Shown in pieces: positions 8,853 through 18,048 of a DNA stretch of 64,000 bases (within the stretch, counting starts at the first letter, position 1; each line of letters starts with the position of its first letter). The translations under genes were made by a program, and so were the position numbers. A model generated the notes under the pieces. The model searched no databases. It saw only the letters and a program-made list of their open reading frames with translations, and was not told the DNA's origin. Origin of the DNA: Comamonadaceae bacterium UBA4962 (GTDB lineage Bacteria > Pseudomonadota > Gammaproteobacteria > Burkholderiales > Burkholderiaceae_C); the NCBI GenBank assembly GCA_002397315.1, contig DHAE01000003.1:135515-199514 (forward strand), read 5' to 3'.

Positions 8853-10342
8853 ATGCCGCTTCCGAATGGATCACGCGCAGCGTCGCCCGCCTGCGCACCG
8901 AAGCCCCGCTCGCCGACCTCGATGCCGCGGGCGCGGCAGGCGGGGGCCGTCCGGTTGCGGAGGCCGCCCCCGCACCTGCGCCGGCCAAGGCGCCGCCGCC
9001 GCGTTCCACGTCCGAGCGCATGGCCGCCACGCTGCGGCGCGCGAACGAGGCGCTGTCCCCCCGCGCGCTGCGCCGGCTGCTCGCCGATCTGCAGGCGGTC
9101 GCGGCGCCGCAGGCCAGCGAGGTGGAGGGCGGCCGGCAGGCCGAGGCCGTGGCCGCCTGGTACGCGGAGGCCAAGCCGGAAGAGCGCCGCGACATGTGGC
9201 TGCTGATGTGCGAGCAGTTCGCACCCGACGCCACGCGCTTCAGGACGGCGCAGAAGCGCTACGAAGCCGCCGCCGGCACCGAGGACGAGGCCCATGCGGA
9301 AGTGCATCTGCGCCGCGCGCTGGTGTCGCCGCGCACGCGGCTGCTGCAGCGTTTCGCCGTGTTCCCGCAGGGCATGCGCTTCCTCGTCGATCTGCGCGCC
9401 GAGCTGCTGCCCCAGCTCAAGGGCGACAAGCGGCTGCTGCCGCTGGATGCGGAACTGGAGCAGCTCTTCTCGACCTGGTTCGACGTGGCGTTCCTGCAGC
9501 TGCAGCGCCTGTCGTGGGACTCGCCCGCGTCGCTGCTGGAAAAGCTCATCAAGTACGAGGCGGTGCACGACATCCGCAGCTGGGCGGATCTGAAGAACCG
9601 GCTCGACAGCGACCGGCGCTGCTACGGCTTCTTCCATCCGCGCCTGCCGAACGAGCCGCTCATCTTCGTGGAGGTGGCGCTGGTCAACGAGATTTCGGAC
9701 AGCATCACGCCGCTGCTCGACGAGGACGGCGCGGCCGTGGACATCGCCCGCGCCAACACGGCGATCTTCTATTCGATCAGCAACACGCAGACGGGCCTGC
9801 GCGGCGTGAGCTTCGGTGATTCGCTCATCAAGCACGTGGTGGAGACGCTGTCGGCCGAGTTCCCGCGGCTGCGTACGTTCGCCACGCTCTCGCCGATTCC
9901 GGGTTTCCGCGCATGGTTCGGCAAGCACTGCGCGGGCATGCTCGAAGCCATGGACGACAAGCGCCGCGCCGAACTGGGCCGTGCCATCGGCGCGGAAGCA
10001 CCGCAGGCCGCGCAGGTGATCGCCGCGGCCGAGAAGGCGCTCGAGCTGCCCGTGAAGTCGCCGCTGCGGCAGTGGCTGCTGCACTGCGCGGCGCGCTACC
10101 TGGGGCGCGAGCTGCAGGACGGCCGCCCGGTGGATGCGGTGGCGCGCTTCCATCTCGGCAACGGCGCGCGCGTGGAGCGGCTCAACTGGGCGGGAGACCC
10201 TTCCGCCAAGGGGCAGAAGCAATCCTTCGGCCTCATGGTGAACTACCTCTACGACCTGAAACGCATCGACAAGCACCGCAGCCTGCTTGCCCAGGGCCGC
10301 GTGCCGGTGTCGGGAGACATCGACGGCCTGTGCCGCGACTGA
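8849..10342 (+). CDS. matA: malonyl-CoA decarboxylase
   Basis: This 497-residue enzyme decarboxylates malonyl-CoA to acetyl-CoA. An N-terminal helical domain (about 55-190) precedes the GNAT-like catalytic domain. In that domain, AIFYSISNTQTGLRGVSFG (Ser309/Ser311) and ARFHLGNGA (His435) correspond to the catalytic Ser and His identified in human MLYCD. It starts four bases inside the GntR gene and shares its transcript. Together with the malonyl-CoA synthetase at 12650 it forms the two-step malonate to acetyl-CoA route. Residues 30-55 are Ala/Pro-rich and probably a disordered linker. Confidence 0.93.
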   Translation: MNAASEWITRSVARLRTEAPLADLDAAGAAGGGRPVAEAAPAPAPAKAPPPRSTSERMAATLRRANEALSPRALRRLLADLQAVAAPQASEVEGGRQAEAVAAWYAEAKPEERRDMWLLMCEQFAPDATRFRTAQKRYEAAAGTEDEAHAEVHLRRALVSPRTRLLQRFAVFPQGMRFLVDLRAELLPQLKGDKRLLPLDAELEQLFSTWFDVAFLQLQRLSWDSPASLLEKLIKYEAVHDIRSWADLKNRLDSDRRCYGFFHPRLPNEPLIFVEVALVNEISDSITPLLDEDGAAVDIARANTAIFYSISNTQTGLRGVSFGDSLIKHVVETLSAEFPRLRTFATLSPIPGFRAWFGKHCAGMLEAMDDKRRAELGRAIGAEAPQAAQVIAAAEKALELPVKSPLRQWLLHCAARYLGRELQDGRPVDAVARFHLGNGARVERLNWAGDPSAKGQKQSFGLMVNYLYDLKRIDKHRSLLAQGRVPVSGDIDGLCRD

Positions 10343-10554
10343 GGCGATGGCCGTCGCAGCGCTCGGCCGGTTGGGCGGTCGGGCGTTCGGCCCTGCGGCC
10401 CGGTCGTGGAGCGTCGTGCACGGGTGTTCGAAGGGGCCTGCCCGGTGCCGCCCATGGAGTTCGGATCGGAAGACGAGACAACAGAGTGCCCCCGGTGGGC
10501 GCGGCGCTTCGGCGGTGCGCCCGACCTCTACAACGACGACAGGAGACAAGACCG

Positions 10555-11568
10555 ATGCCAGTGATTCCTTCCCAGGCGCCCGACGCGGCGCTGCACCGCC
10601 GTGCCGTGTTGCGCGGCGCGGCCGCCACGGGCCTCGCGCTCGCGGCGGGGCGAGCCTTCGCGAACGACCCGTGGCCCGCCAAGCCGGTGACGCTGGTGGT
10701 GCCGTTCCCGGCCGGCGGCGGCACCGATGCGTTCGCCCGGCCGCTGGCCGCGCAATTCTCCAAGTCCACCGGCAAGACGCTGGTCATCGACAACCGCGGC
10801 GGCGCGGGCGGCACCGTCGGCGCGAGCTTTGCGGCCAAGGCCGTGCCCGACGGCTACACGCTGTTCATGGGCGGCACCCACCACGTGATCGCGCCCTCGA
10901 TGTACCCGCGCCTCGACTACGACATCGAGAAGGACTTCATCCCGCTCGCGCTGCTCGCCAACGTGCCGCAGGTGCTGGTGGTGAACCCGCGCAACGTGCC
11001 GTTCACCGCGTTCCCGGCGTTCCTCGACCACGTGCGGCGCAACCCGGCCAAGCTCAACTACGCCTCGGCGGGCTCGGGCACCTCCCACCACTTGGCCGGC
11101 GAACTTTTCAAGCTGCAGTCCAACACCTTCATCACGCACATCCCATACCGCGGCGCCGGGCCCGCGCTGCAGGACCTGATCGGCGGCAACGTGGACATGA
11201 TGTTCGACGGCCTGGGGTCGTCCGCCGCGCACATCAAGGGCGGGCGCATCCGCGCACTGATGGTGTCGGGCACGAAGCGCAATCCGGCGTTCCCGGACGT
11301 CCCGTGCGCGGCCGAGGTCGGCCTGCCCGACTACACGGTGACCACGTGGTACGGCCTCTGGGCACCGAAGGGCACGCCGGCGGACCTGCAGGCGCGCATC
11401 GTGGAAGAGGTGCGCCGGATCGGCGCGGCCGACGACATCAAGGCCGTGTGGGCGAAGAACGGCGCCGACTACGGCGGCCTCACGCAGGCGCAGTTCGGCA
11501 CGATGGTGGGCGCGGAGGTGAAGCGCTGGGCGCAGGTGGTGAAGGCCTCTGGGGCGAAACTGGAGTGA
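10555..11568 (+). CDS. Bug-family periplasmic solute-binding protein
   Basis: A 337-residue tripartite-tricarboxylate-transporter receptor (TctC/Bug family) that binds a small carboxylate in the periplasm. The N-terminus has a Tat-like RRAVLRG followed by a hydrophobic core ending at AFA-ND. Family motifs are VTLVVPFPAGGGTDAFAR, NRGGAGGTVGA and the ligand-loop region YASAGSGTSHHLAGE. The start at 10555 has a textbook AGGAGAC 8 nt upstream. No TctA/TctB membrane subunits are in the window, so it is an orphan receptor, as is common in Burkholderiales. Its place between malonate genes suggests malonate or a related acid as ligand. Confidence 0.9.
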   Translation: MPVIPSQAPDAALHRRAVLRGAAATGLALAAGRAFANDPWPAKPVTLVVPFPAGGGTDAFARPLAAQFSKSTGKTLVIDNRGGAGGTVGASFAAKAVPDGYTLFMGGTHHVIAPSMYPRLDYDIEKDFIPLALLANVPQVLVVNPRNVPFTAFPAFLDHVRRNPAKLNYASAGSGTSHHLAGELFKLQSNTFITHIPYRGAGPALQDLIGGNVDMMFDGLGSSAAHIKGGRIRALMVSGTKRNPAFPDVPCAAEVGLPDYTVTTWYGLWAPKGTPADLQARIVEEVRRIGAADDIKAVWAKNGADYGGLTQAQFGTMVGAEVKRWAQVVKASGAKLE

Positions 11569-11569
11569 A

Positions 11570-11627
11570 CCCCCTGAGGCGCTGCGCGCCTTCTCCCTTT
11601 CTCGCGCTGCGCGCGGAAGGGGGGCGA
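11570..11627 (+). repeat. dispersed intergenic repeat, copy A
   Basis: A GC-rich segment beginning CCCCCTGAGGCGCTGCGCGC, right after the Bug-receptor stop. An inverted, slightly longer copy lies at 30186-30250, also right after a gene end. The shared parts include the opening 23 nt, a CCCTT/CTCGC core and a GGAAGGGGG right arm. Each copy can fold into a hairpin, so this looks like a REP-like or terminator-associated element. The remaining gap to 11779 shows no gene. Confidence 0.75.
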
Positions 11628-11779
11628 CGCCGGTGGCCCGGCGGAGCCGGTTCCACGGCGTCTGCTGGCTTGGCCTGCTCCGCGGCCTCTTGATCGGAGG
11701 CATCGCGCGGGTTCCGAGATTTATGTGCGTGGCGATAGTCGGGTAAACAGATGGACTTTTCTTGAACAGGGGCTGATGA

Positions 11780-12574
11780 ATGGCGGGTGGTGAGGTCGGG
11801 GTGGCGTGGCCGGAAGACGCGGCGCAGGAAGGGCGTGGCATCGTGCGTGTCACGCTGCGGCATCCGGGGCGGCTCAATGCCATGTCGCGGGCGATGTGGC
11901 GGCAGTTGCGCGAGGTGTTCGAGGCCATCCAGGCCCGGTCGGATGCGCGCTGCGTGCTGATCGAAGGAGAGGGCGAGGCCTTCTGCGCGGGCGGCGACAT
12001 TTCCGAGTACCCGTCGTTCCGGTTCGATCCTGGCAGCCTGCACGATTTCCATGAAGGCGACGTGTGGGGCGGACTGTCGGCGATGCTGGAGTGCGACGTA
12101 CCCATCGTGGCCGCGATCCGCGGTGCCTGCATGGGCGCGGGCGTGGAGATCGCGGCCTGCTGCGACGTGCGTGTCGCCGCGGAGTCCGCGCGCTTCGGCG
12201 CGCCGATCGCCCGGCTCGGGTTCCCGATGGCGCCGCGGGAGGCCGCGCTGGTGGCGCAGGCCGTGGGCGATGCGCTGGCCCGTCGCATGCTGCTGGAGGC
12301 CGCGACGTTCGGCGCGGCGCCGCTGGCCGCGCAGGGTTTTCTCGCCGCCGTGGTGGCGGACGGCGATCTGGCCGCGCACGCATGGGCGAGCGCGGAGCGC
12401 ATCGCGGCGCTGGCGCCCCAGGCGGCACGGCTCAACAAGCGGACGCTGCGTGCGTGCCGGCAGCCCGGTGGCGACGGCATGCAGGCCGGGCCCGATCCAT
12501 ATGCCTATGCCTCCGGCGCCGAGCACCGGGAAGGCATCGCGGCGTTCCTGGAGAAGCGGGTACCGAAGTTCTGA
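11780..12574 (+). CDS. enoyl-CoA hydratase/isomerase family protein
   Basis: A 264-residue crotonase-fold protein. The oxyanion-hole segments are clear (EAFCAGGDIS near residue 68; RGACMGAGVEIAACCDVRVA near 113). The first catalytic Glu of enoyl-CoA hydratase is kept (GAGVEIA). The second, in the PExxLG motif, is replaced (GAPIARLGFP), so simple hydratase activity is doubtful. It may be an isomerase, a hydrolase or a CoA-ester decarboxylase. It lies between the Bug receptor and malonyl-CoA synthetase on the same strand, so it probably belongs to the malonate cluster. The ATG at 11780 is the first in frame. Confidence 0.85.
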   Translation: MAGGEVGVAWPEDAAQEGRGIVRVTLRHPGRLNAMSRAMWRQLREVFEAIQARSDARCVLIEGEGEAFCAGGDISEYPSFRFDPGSLHDFHEGDVWGGLSAMLECDVPIVAAIRGACMGAGVEIAACCDVRVAAESARFGAPIARLGFPMAPREAALVAQAVGDALARRMLLEAATFGAAPLAAQGFLAAVVADGDLAAHAWASAERIAALAPQAARLNKRTLRACRQPGGDGMQAGPDPYAYASGAEHREGIAAFLEKRVPKF

Positions 12575-12586
12575 GGAACGCACCGG

Positions 12587-12633
12587 CCTCCTTCCTGTTT
12601 CCCTCCCTTCCTTCTTTTTCCCTTCTTTCTTCC
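12587..12633 (+). other. polypyrimidine tract before malonyl-CoA synthetase
   Basis: Forty-seven nt almost entirely C and T (one G) lie between the crotonase-family stop and the matB ATG. No purine-rich Shine-Dalgarno element precedes that ATG. The tract could serve as a standby site bound by ribosomal protein S1, or it could impede transcription; both are guesses. Confidence 0.6.
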
Positions 12634-12649
12634 AACCACTCGTTCCAAC

Positions 12650-14269
12650 ATGTCGTCCCAACCGCTCGCACCGACCGATCGCACGCCGACCCCCGCAACG
12701 GCCACCGGATCACGCAACCTCTACAGCACCCTGCGCGCCGCCTTCCCCGCGGACCTCGACACCACCGCCGTCGAGGCCACGGCCGCCGACGGCACGCCGC
12801 TGCACTACAGCTGGCGCGACCTGGACCGCGCCAGCGCCCGCATGGCGAACCTGCTCGCGTCGCTCGCGCTGCCGGAGGGCAGCCGCGTGGCCGTGCAGGT
12901 CGAGAAGTCGGTCGAGGCCATGATCCTGTACCTCGCCACGCTGCGCGCGGGCTACGTGTTCCTGCCGCTGAACACGGCCTACCAGAGCGCCGAGATCGAA
13001 TACTTCGTCGGCAATGCCGAACCGGCCGTGGTGGTGTGCACGCCGGCGAATTTCGGCTGGGTGTCGAAGATCGCCTTCACCGCCGGCACGCAGCACGTGT
13101 TCACGCTGGGCGAGGACCGCAACGGCAGCCTGCTGGAGCGCGCCGCGCACCAGGGCGACGAGCACACGCCCGCGGTCCGCTCGGCCGACGACCTGGCCGC
13201 CATCCTCTACACGAGCGGCACCACGGGCCGCAGCAAGGGCGCGATGCTCACGCACGGCAACCTGCAGTCGAACGCCGAGACGCTCAAGGACTACTGGGGA
13301 TGGAAGCCGGGTGACGTGCTGATCCACGCGCTGCCCATCTTCCACGTGCACGGCCTGTTCGTGGCCATCCACGGCGCGCTGATCAACGGCAGCAAGATGA
13401 TCTGGCTCGCGAAGTTCGACCCCAAGGCCGTGCTCGCCGCCATGCCGCGCGCCACCGTGTTCATGGGCGTGCCCACGCTCTACGTGCGCCTGCTGGCCGA
13501 GCCCGGCCTGACGCGCGAGGCCGCGCGGAACATGCGCCTCTTCATCGCCGGCTCGGCGCCGCTGCTGATCGAGACCTTCAAGGAGTGGCAGGAGCGCACC
13601 GGCCACACCATTCTGGAGCGCTACGGCATGAGCGAGACCATCATGCTCACCAGCAACCCGTATGCGGCCGATGCGCGCCACGGCGGGCAGGACGAGCGCC
13701 GCGGCGGCACGGTGGGCTTCCCGCTGCCGGGCGTGGGCCTGCGCGTGGTGGACGACGCCGGCCAGCCGCTGCCCACGGGCGAGATCGGCAACATCCAGGT
13801 GCAGGGCCCGAACGTGTTCGTAGGCTACTGGCGCATGCCCGAGAAGACGCAGGAAGAATTCGCCACCGATGCGCACGGCGGGCGGTGGTTCAAGACCGGC
13901 GACGTGGGCCGGGTGGACGACCGCGGCTACGTGAGCATCGTCGGCCGCAGCAAGGACCTGATCATCAGCGGCGGCTACAACGTGTACCCGGCGGAGATCG
14001 AGGGCTACATCAACGAGATGCCCGGCGTGGCCGAAAGCGCGCTGGTGGGCGTGCCGCACCCCGACTTCGGCGAGGTGGGCGTGGCGGTGGTCACGCCCAG
14101 GCCGGGCGCGCAGCCCGACGGCGACGCGATCATCGCGCAGCTCAAGGGGCAGTTGGCCAACTTCAAGATCCCCAAGCGCTGCTTCATCGCCGCCGAGCTG
14201 CCACGCAACACCATGGGCAAGGTGCAGAAGAACCTGCTGCGCGAGCAGTACAAGGGGTTGTTCGGCTGA
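12650..14269 (+). CDS. matB: malonyl-CoA synthetase
   Basis: A 539-residue acyl-adenylate-forming ligase making malonyl-CoA from malonate, CoA and ATP. Motifs in order: ILYTSGTTGRSKGAM (P-loop-like, about residue 185), HVHGLFVA, ERYGMSET (about 322), WFKTGDVG (about 413), GRSKDLIISGGYNVYP (hinge) and PRNTMGKVQK with the C-terminal catalytic Lys. HVHGLF and ERYGMSET are typical of MatB rather than acetyl-CoA synthetase. With MatA it feeds malonate carbon into acetyl-CoA. The start lacks a clear ribosome-binding site but matches the family N-terminus after a variable leader. Confidence 0.92.
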   Translation: MSSQPLAPTDRTPTPATATGSRNLYSTLRAAFPADLDTTAVEATAADGTPLHYSWRDLDRASARMANLLASLALPEGSRVAVQVEKSVEAMILYLATLRAGYVFLPLNTAYQSAEIEYFVGNAEPAVVVCTPANFGWVSKIAFTAGTQHVFTLGEDRNGSLLERAAHQGDEHTPAVRSADDLAAILYTSGTTGRSKGAMLTHGNLQSNAETLKDYWGWKPGDVLIHALPIFHVHGLFVAIHGALINGSKMIWLAKFDPKAVLAAMPRATVFMGVPTLYVRLLAEPGLTREAARNMRLFIAGSAPLLIETFKEWQERTGHTILERYGMSETIMLTSNPYAADARHGGQDERRGGTVGFPLPGVGLRVVDDAGQPLPTGEIGNIQVQGPNVFVGYWRMPEKTQEEFATDAHGGRWFKTGDVGRVDDRGYVSIVGRSKDLIISGGYNVYPAEIEGYINEMPGVAESALVGVPHPDFGEVGVAVVTPRPGAQPDGDAIIAQLKGQLANFKIPKRCFIAAELPRNTMGKVQKNLLREQYKGLFG

Positions 14270-14290
14270 GCTGGCGCGCGCCGGCAGGCG

Positions 14291-15265
14291 TCAGGCGGCC
14301 TTCGGTGCATCCTCCGCGCAGAAGATGCATTCGGCCACCGGCGCCGCCGCGGCCGTGCCGTCCTGCGCGGGCGTGCCATGGCTGCAGCAGTGCTCCAGCC
14401 ACGCGGCCACGAGTTTGTACACCGACAGGTTGGTGCGGGCCGTGGGCGCGCACAGGTAGTAGCCCAGCGGGCTCTCGAACCTGCGCCCGAGCGGCTCCAC
14501 CAGCGAGCCGGCCTGCAGTTCGTCCTCCACGAGGCAGGTGGGCACGATGCCCACGCCGAAGCCGGACACCGCGGCGCGGATGATGAGCGAGTAGAGATTG
14601 AAGCCCGGCCCGAAGCGGCTGCCGGCGGTGTCGCACTGGTGGGCCTCCATCCAGTCGTGCCAGGCGAGCGGCACCTCGATGTGCTGCAGCAGCGTGGCGT
14701 GTTGCAGGTCCTGCGGCGTTCGCAGCCGCAGGGTGTCGCGCAGCTGCGGGCTGCAGACGATGCTCGTTTCCTTGCCGATCAGGTAGCGGGCATTGGCGCT
14801 GGGCCAGTTGCCGTAGCCGTACTGGATGGCCGCATCGAATTCATGCGGCACCGCGAAATCGTGCGCGTGCTGGTAGCGCACGAAGTTCAGCGCCACCTGG
14901 GGCAGGGTGCGCTTGAAGTGCCCCAGCCGCGGGAACAGCCACTGCGCCGCGAACGTGGGCGGCACCGAGAAATTGAGCGCGCCGCCGCTGCCGCCGTAGG
15001 ACATGAGCTGCGCCGTGGCCGACTCCAGCGCCGCCATCGCGGGGCGTGTCGCGTTGAGGTAGGTGGCGCCCGCGTCCGTCAGCTCCAGCCCGCCCGCCTT
15101 GCGGATGAACAGCTTTTGCCCGAGGTAGTCCTCCAGCGATGCGATGTGGCGGCTGATGGCGCTCTGCGTCACGCACAGCTCGCGCGCGGCCATGGTGAAC
15201 GCCTGATGCTATGCCGCGGAGTGGAAAGCGTTCAGTTCGGAAATGGTCGGGCAGAGGCGGCGCAT
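14291..15265 (-). pseudogene. LysR-family regulator interrupted by in-frame TAG
   Basis: Read from ATG 15265, the frame gives MRRLCPTISELNAFHSAA, then a TAG (15209-15211), then HQAFTMAARELCVTQSAISRH and a complete LysR effector domain to 14291. The joined sequence is a textbook GcvA-like LysR N-terminus, 324 residues if read through. The stop falls in helix 1 of the DNA-binding domain, where relatives have Arg or Gln; CAG to TAG is the simplest cause. Translation could restart at ATG 15193 but would lack part of the helix-turn-helix. It is divergent from the amidohydrolase/ABC transporter operon, its likely target. Confidence 0.85.
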
Positions 15266-15485
15266 GGGGTGTATGAGTGCTGCTCATGGGGGCGTGAGAT
15301 TTTAGGCGTTGCGGCCGAGGTGGGTCTGGCCCGATAAATGCGTCCGTGACATCCATGTGACCCGTGCGCTCCAGACGCCGGAAGCCTTCGCACCAGCGGT
15401 GTGCGGCGCCCGCAGCGGATGCGGGCGTGGTGCCTGTTGCCATGAGTAATTGCGAAGCCGATCCTCCCATCCAACGACACAATTC

Positions 15486-16718
15486 ATGACTTCCCTGCTG
15501 ATCGAAAACGGCCGCGTCCTGGACGTACACACGCTCACGCTGCGCTCCGGCGTCTCGGTCCTGGTGACGGACGGCCGCATCGCCGCGGTGGGCGAGCAGC
15601 TGCAGGCGCCGGAAGGCGCGCAGAAGATCGATGCCCGGGGCATGACGCTCATGCCGGGCCTGATCGACTGCCACGTGCACGTGGTGGCGTCCTCGTTCAA
15701 CCTGGGCACGGTGGCGAAGATGCCGAACGTGTTCACCATGCTGCGTTCGCTGCCGATCATGCGCGGCATGCTCGATCGCGGCTTCACTTCGGTGCGCGAT
15801 GCGGGCGGTGCGGACTGGTCGCTCGCCGAAGCGGTGCGCACGGGGCTGGTGCAGGGCCCGCGCATCTTCCCGTCGGGCAAGGCGCTGTCGCAGACGGGCG
15901 GACATGCGGACTTCCGGCAGCGCAACGACGACCTGGACGTGTGTTCGTGCGCGTACAAGCTGGGCAACATCGGCCGCGTGGTCGATGGTGTGGACGCCTG
16001 CCGTCTCGCGGTGCGCGAGGAGATCCTGAAGGGCGCCACGCAGATCAAGGTGATGGCCTCGGGCGGCGTGGCCTCGCCCAACGATCCGATCGGCAACCTG
16101 GGCTACTCCGAGGCCGAGCTGCGCGCCATCGTCGAGGAGGCTTCCAACGCCAGCACCTACGTGATGGCCCATGCCTACACGCCGCGCGCCATCGCCCGCG
16201 CCGTGCGCTGCGGCGTGCGCACCATCGAGCACGGCAACCTGGTCGATGCGGCCACGGCCGATCTGATGGCGGAGATGGGTGCCTTTATGGTGCCCACGCT
16301 CATCACCTACGAAGGCCTCGCGAACGAAGGCGAGCGCTACGGCCTGCCGGCCGTCTCCATCGCCAAGATCGACGCGGTGCGCGGGCAGGGCAGGCAGGCG
16401 ATCGAGATATTGGCGCGTGCCGGCGTGAAGATGGGCCTGGGCAGCGACCTGCTGGCCGAGACGCACTATCTGCAGTCCGACGAGCTGCGCCTGCGCGCCG
16501 AGGTGCTGGGCAACGGCCCGGTGCTGCAGCAGGCCACGCTGGTGGGCGCCGAGATCCTGGGCCAGCAGGGCCAGCTCGGCGAGATCACCCCGGGCGCCAT
16601 CGCCGATCTGCTGCTGGTGGACGGCGATCCGCTCGCAGACATCGCCTGCCTGCTGGGCCAGGGCGAGCGCATCCGCGCCATCGTCAAGGACGGCGCCTTC
16701 GCCAAGAACACCCTTTGA
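15486..16718 (+). CDS. metal-dependent amidohydrolase (prolidase/imidazolonepropionase-like)
   Basis: A 410-residue cytoplasmic amidohydrolase-superfamily enzyme. Metal-ligand signatures are DCHVHV (HxH, about residue 61), Lys in QIKVMASGG (carboxylated bridge, about 190), His in AHAYT (about 229), His in EHGNLVD (about 249) and Asp in GSDLLAE (about 320). This set matches the Xaa-Pro dipeptidase-like subgroup that hydrolyses dipeptides or N-acyl amino acids. The ATG at 15486 follows a 220-nt divergent promoter region shared with the broken LysR gene. It is first of six same-strand genes with the ABC transporter, suggesting that the transporter brings in its substrate. Confidence 0.87.
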   Translation: MTSLLIENGRVLDVHTLTLRSGVSVLVTDGRIAAVGEQLQAPEGAQKIDARGMTLMPGLIDCHVHVVASSFNLGTVAKMPNVFTMLRSLPIMRGMLDRGFTSVRDAGGADWSLAEAVRTGLVQGPRIFPSGKALSQTGGHADFRQRNDDLDVCSCAYKLGNIGRVVDGVDACRLAVREEILKGATQIKVMASGGVASPNDPIGNLGYSEAELRAIVEEASNASTYVMAHAYTPRAIARAVRCGVRTIEHGNLVDAATADLMAEMGAFMVPTLITYEGLANEGERYGLPAVSIAKIDAVRGQGRQAIEILARAGVKMGLGSDLLAETHYLQSDELRLRAEVLGNGPVLQQATLVGAEILGQQGQLGEITPGAIADLLLVDGDPLADIACLLGQGERIRAIVKDGAFAKNTL

Positions 16719-16752
16719 ATTCCCACCCCCGCATCCAGACCGGAGACACACC

Positions 16753-17973
16753 ATGCAACGTAGAAACCTCATGAAGCTCGGCGGCGCCGCGGCCGTCCTG
16801 CAGTGCCTTCCCTCCCTCGGCTTCAGCCAGCAGGGCGACGTGTTCCGCATCGGCTCGCTCACGCCGATCACGGGCGCGGGCAGCCCCTACGGTCCGGGCA
16901 TGCAGCAGGCGATCCGCCTGGCCGTGGACGAGGTGAACGCCGCCGGCGGTGCGGGCGGCCGCAAGCTGGAACTGTTCACCGAGGATTCGCAGACCAAGCC
17001 CGACGCCGCCGTGCTGGCGGCCAAGAAGCTCATCGAGGTGAACAGGGTGCAGGCCGTGCTGGGCACCTGGGCTTCGGGCGTGTCGCTGGCCGTGCTGCCG
17101 CTCACCGACGCCGCCGGCATCATCGAGATGAACGTTTCCGGCGCGCCGGCCATCTCCACGCTCGACACGAAGGACCTGGTGTGGCGCTTCCAGGCGACGA
17201 ACGACCGCTTCGGCGCGGCCTTCGCCGAGATCTGCGCCAAGCGCGGCTTCAAGCGGCCGGCCACCATGGCGTTCAACAACGCCTCGGGCCTGGGCAACGT
17301 GGAAGGCTTCACGCGCGTTTGGGAGAAGCGCGGCGGCAAGGTGGCGGCCCACGTCACCTACGAACCCAGCCGCCCCAGCTACCGCAGCGAGCTGCAGAAG
17401 ATCCTGGCGGCGAAGCCCGACGTGATCGTGATGGGCTCGTACCTGCCGGACACCACCATCATCCTGCGCGAATGGTTCCAGTCCGGCGCCGCGAACCAAT
17501 GGATCATCCCGGGCTGGGCGGCCAATCCCGACCTGGTGAAGGCCCTCGGTGCGGAGGTGTGCGAGGGCATCATCTCGGTGGACACGGTCTCCAACGAAAA
17601 GAGCCCGTCGTTCGCGAACTTCGATGCGGCCTACACCAAGGCCACGGGCAAGCCCGCCGCCACCAACATCTACGCCGCCATGGCCTACGACATGGTGATC
17701 TCGCTGGCGCTCGCGATGGAAGCCGCCGGTCCCAAGGCCACGGTGGAACAGGTCAACGCGAAGATCCGCGACGTCTCCAACGCGCCGGGCACCGCCGTCC
17801 ACACCTTCGCCGAGGGCAAGGCGCAGCTCGCCAAGAAGACCAAGGTGAACTACGAAGGCGCCTCCAGCAAGCTCGATTTCGACAAGTTCGGCGATGCGAC
17901 GCCGGACTTCGGCGTGTACGTGATCGAGAAGGGCCAGCTGGTGCGCCGCGACGTGGTGTCCATCTCGGTGTGA
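16753..17973 (+). CDS. branched-chain-amino-acid-type ABC transporter, substrate-binding protein
   Basis: A 406-residue periplasmic type-I binding protein (LivK/ligand-binding receptor family). The leader MQRRNLMKLGGAAAVL is Tat-like with twin Arg and a hydrophobic core ending near GFS-QQ. The mature protein shows the fold's hallmarks: IGSLTPITGAGSPYGPGMQQAIRLAVDEVNAAGG (cited in part), LFTEDSQTKPD and VQAVLGTWASGVSLAVLPL. It follows the amidohydrolase by 34 nt with GGAGAC before the ATG. The ligand is unknown; the pairing with an amidohydrolase suggests a peptide or N-substituted amino acid rather than free leucine. Confidence 0.9.
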   Translation: MQRRNLMKLGGAAAVLQCLPSLGFSQQGDVFRIGSLTPITGAGSPYGPGMQQAIRLAVDEVNAAGGAGGRKLELFTEDSQTKPDAAVLAAKKLIEVNRVQAVLGTWASGVSLAVLPLTDAAGIIEMNVSGAPAISTLDTKDLVWRFQATNDRFGAAFAEICAKRGFKRPATMAFNNASGLGNVEGFTRVWEKRGGKVAAHVTYEPSRPSYRSELQKILAAKPDVIVMGSYLPDTTIILREWFQSGAANQWIIPGWAANPDLVKALGAEVCEGIISVDTVSNEKSPSFANFDAAYTKATGKPAATNIYAAMAYDMVISLALAMEAAGPKATVEQVNAKIRDVSNAPGTAVHTFAEGKAQLAKKTKVNYEGASSKLDFDKFGDATPDFGVYVIEKGQLVRRDVVSISV

Positions 17974-18048
17974 TCTTTTTTCCTGTTCCCGAACGGCAAT
18001 GGCGGGGCGCCCCTGGCACCCGCCAGGGGCGATGCATGAGATGACGCA

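Noticed and set aside
10343..10554. A gene between malonyl-CoA decarboxylase and the Bug receptor.
   Set aside because: The frames crossing it are continuations of shadow frames from neighbouring genes; only the AGGAGAC of the receptor is meaningful.
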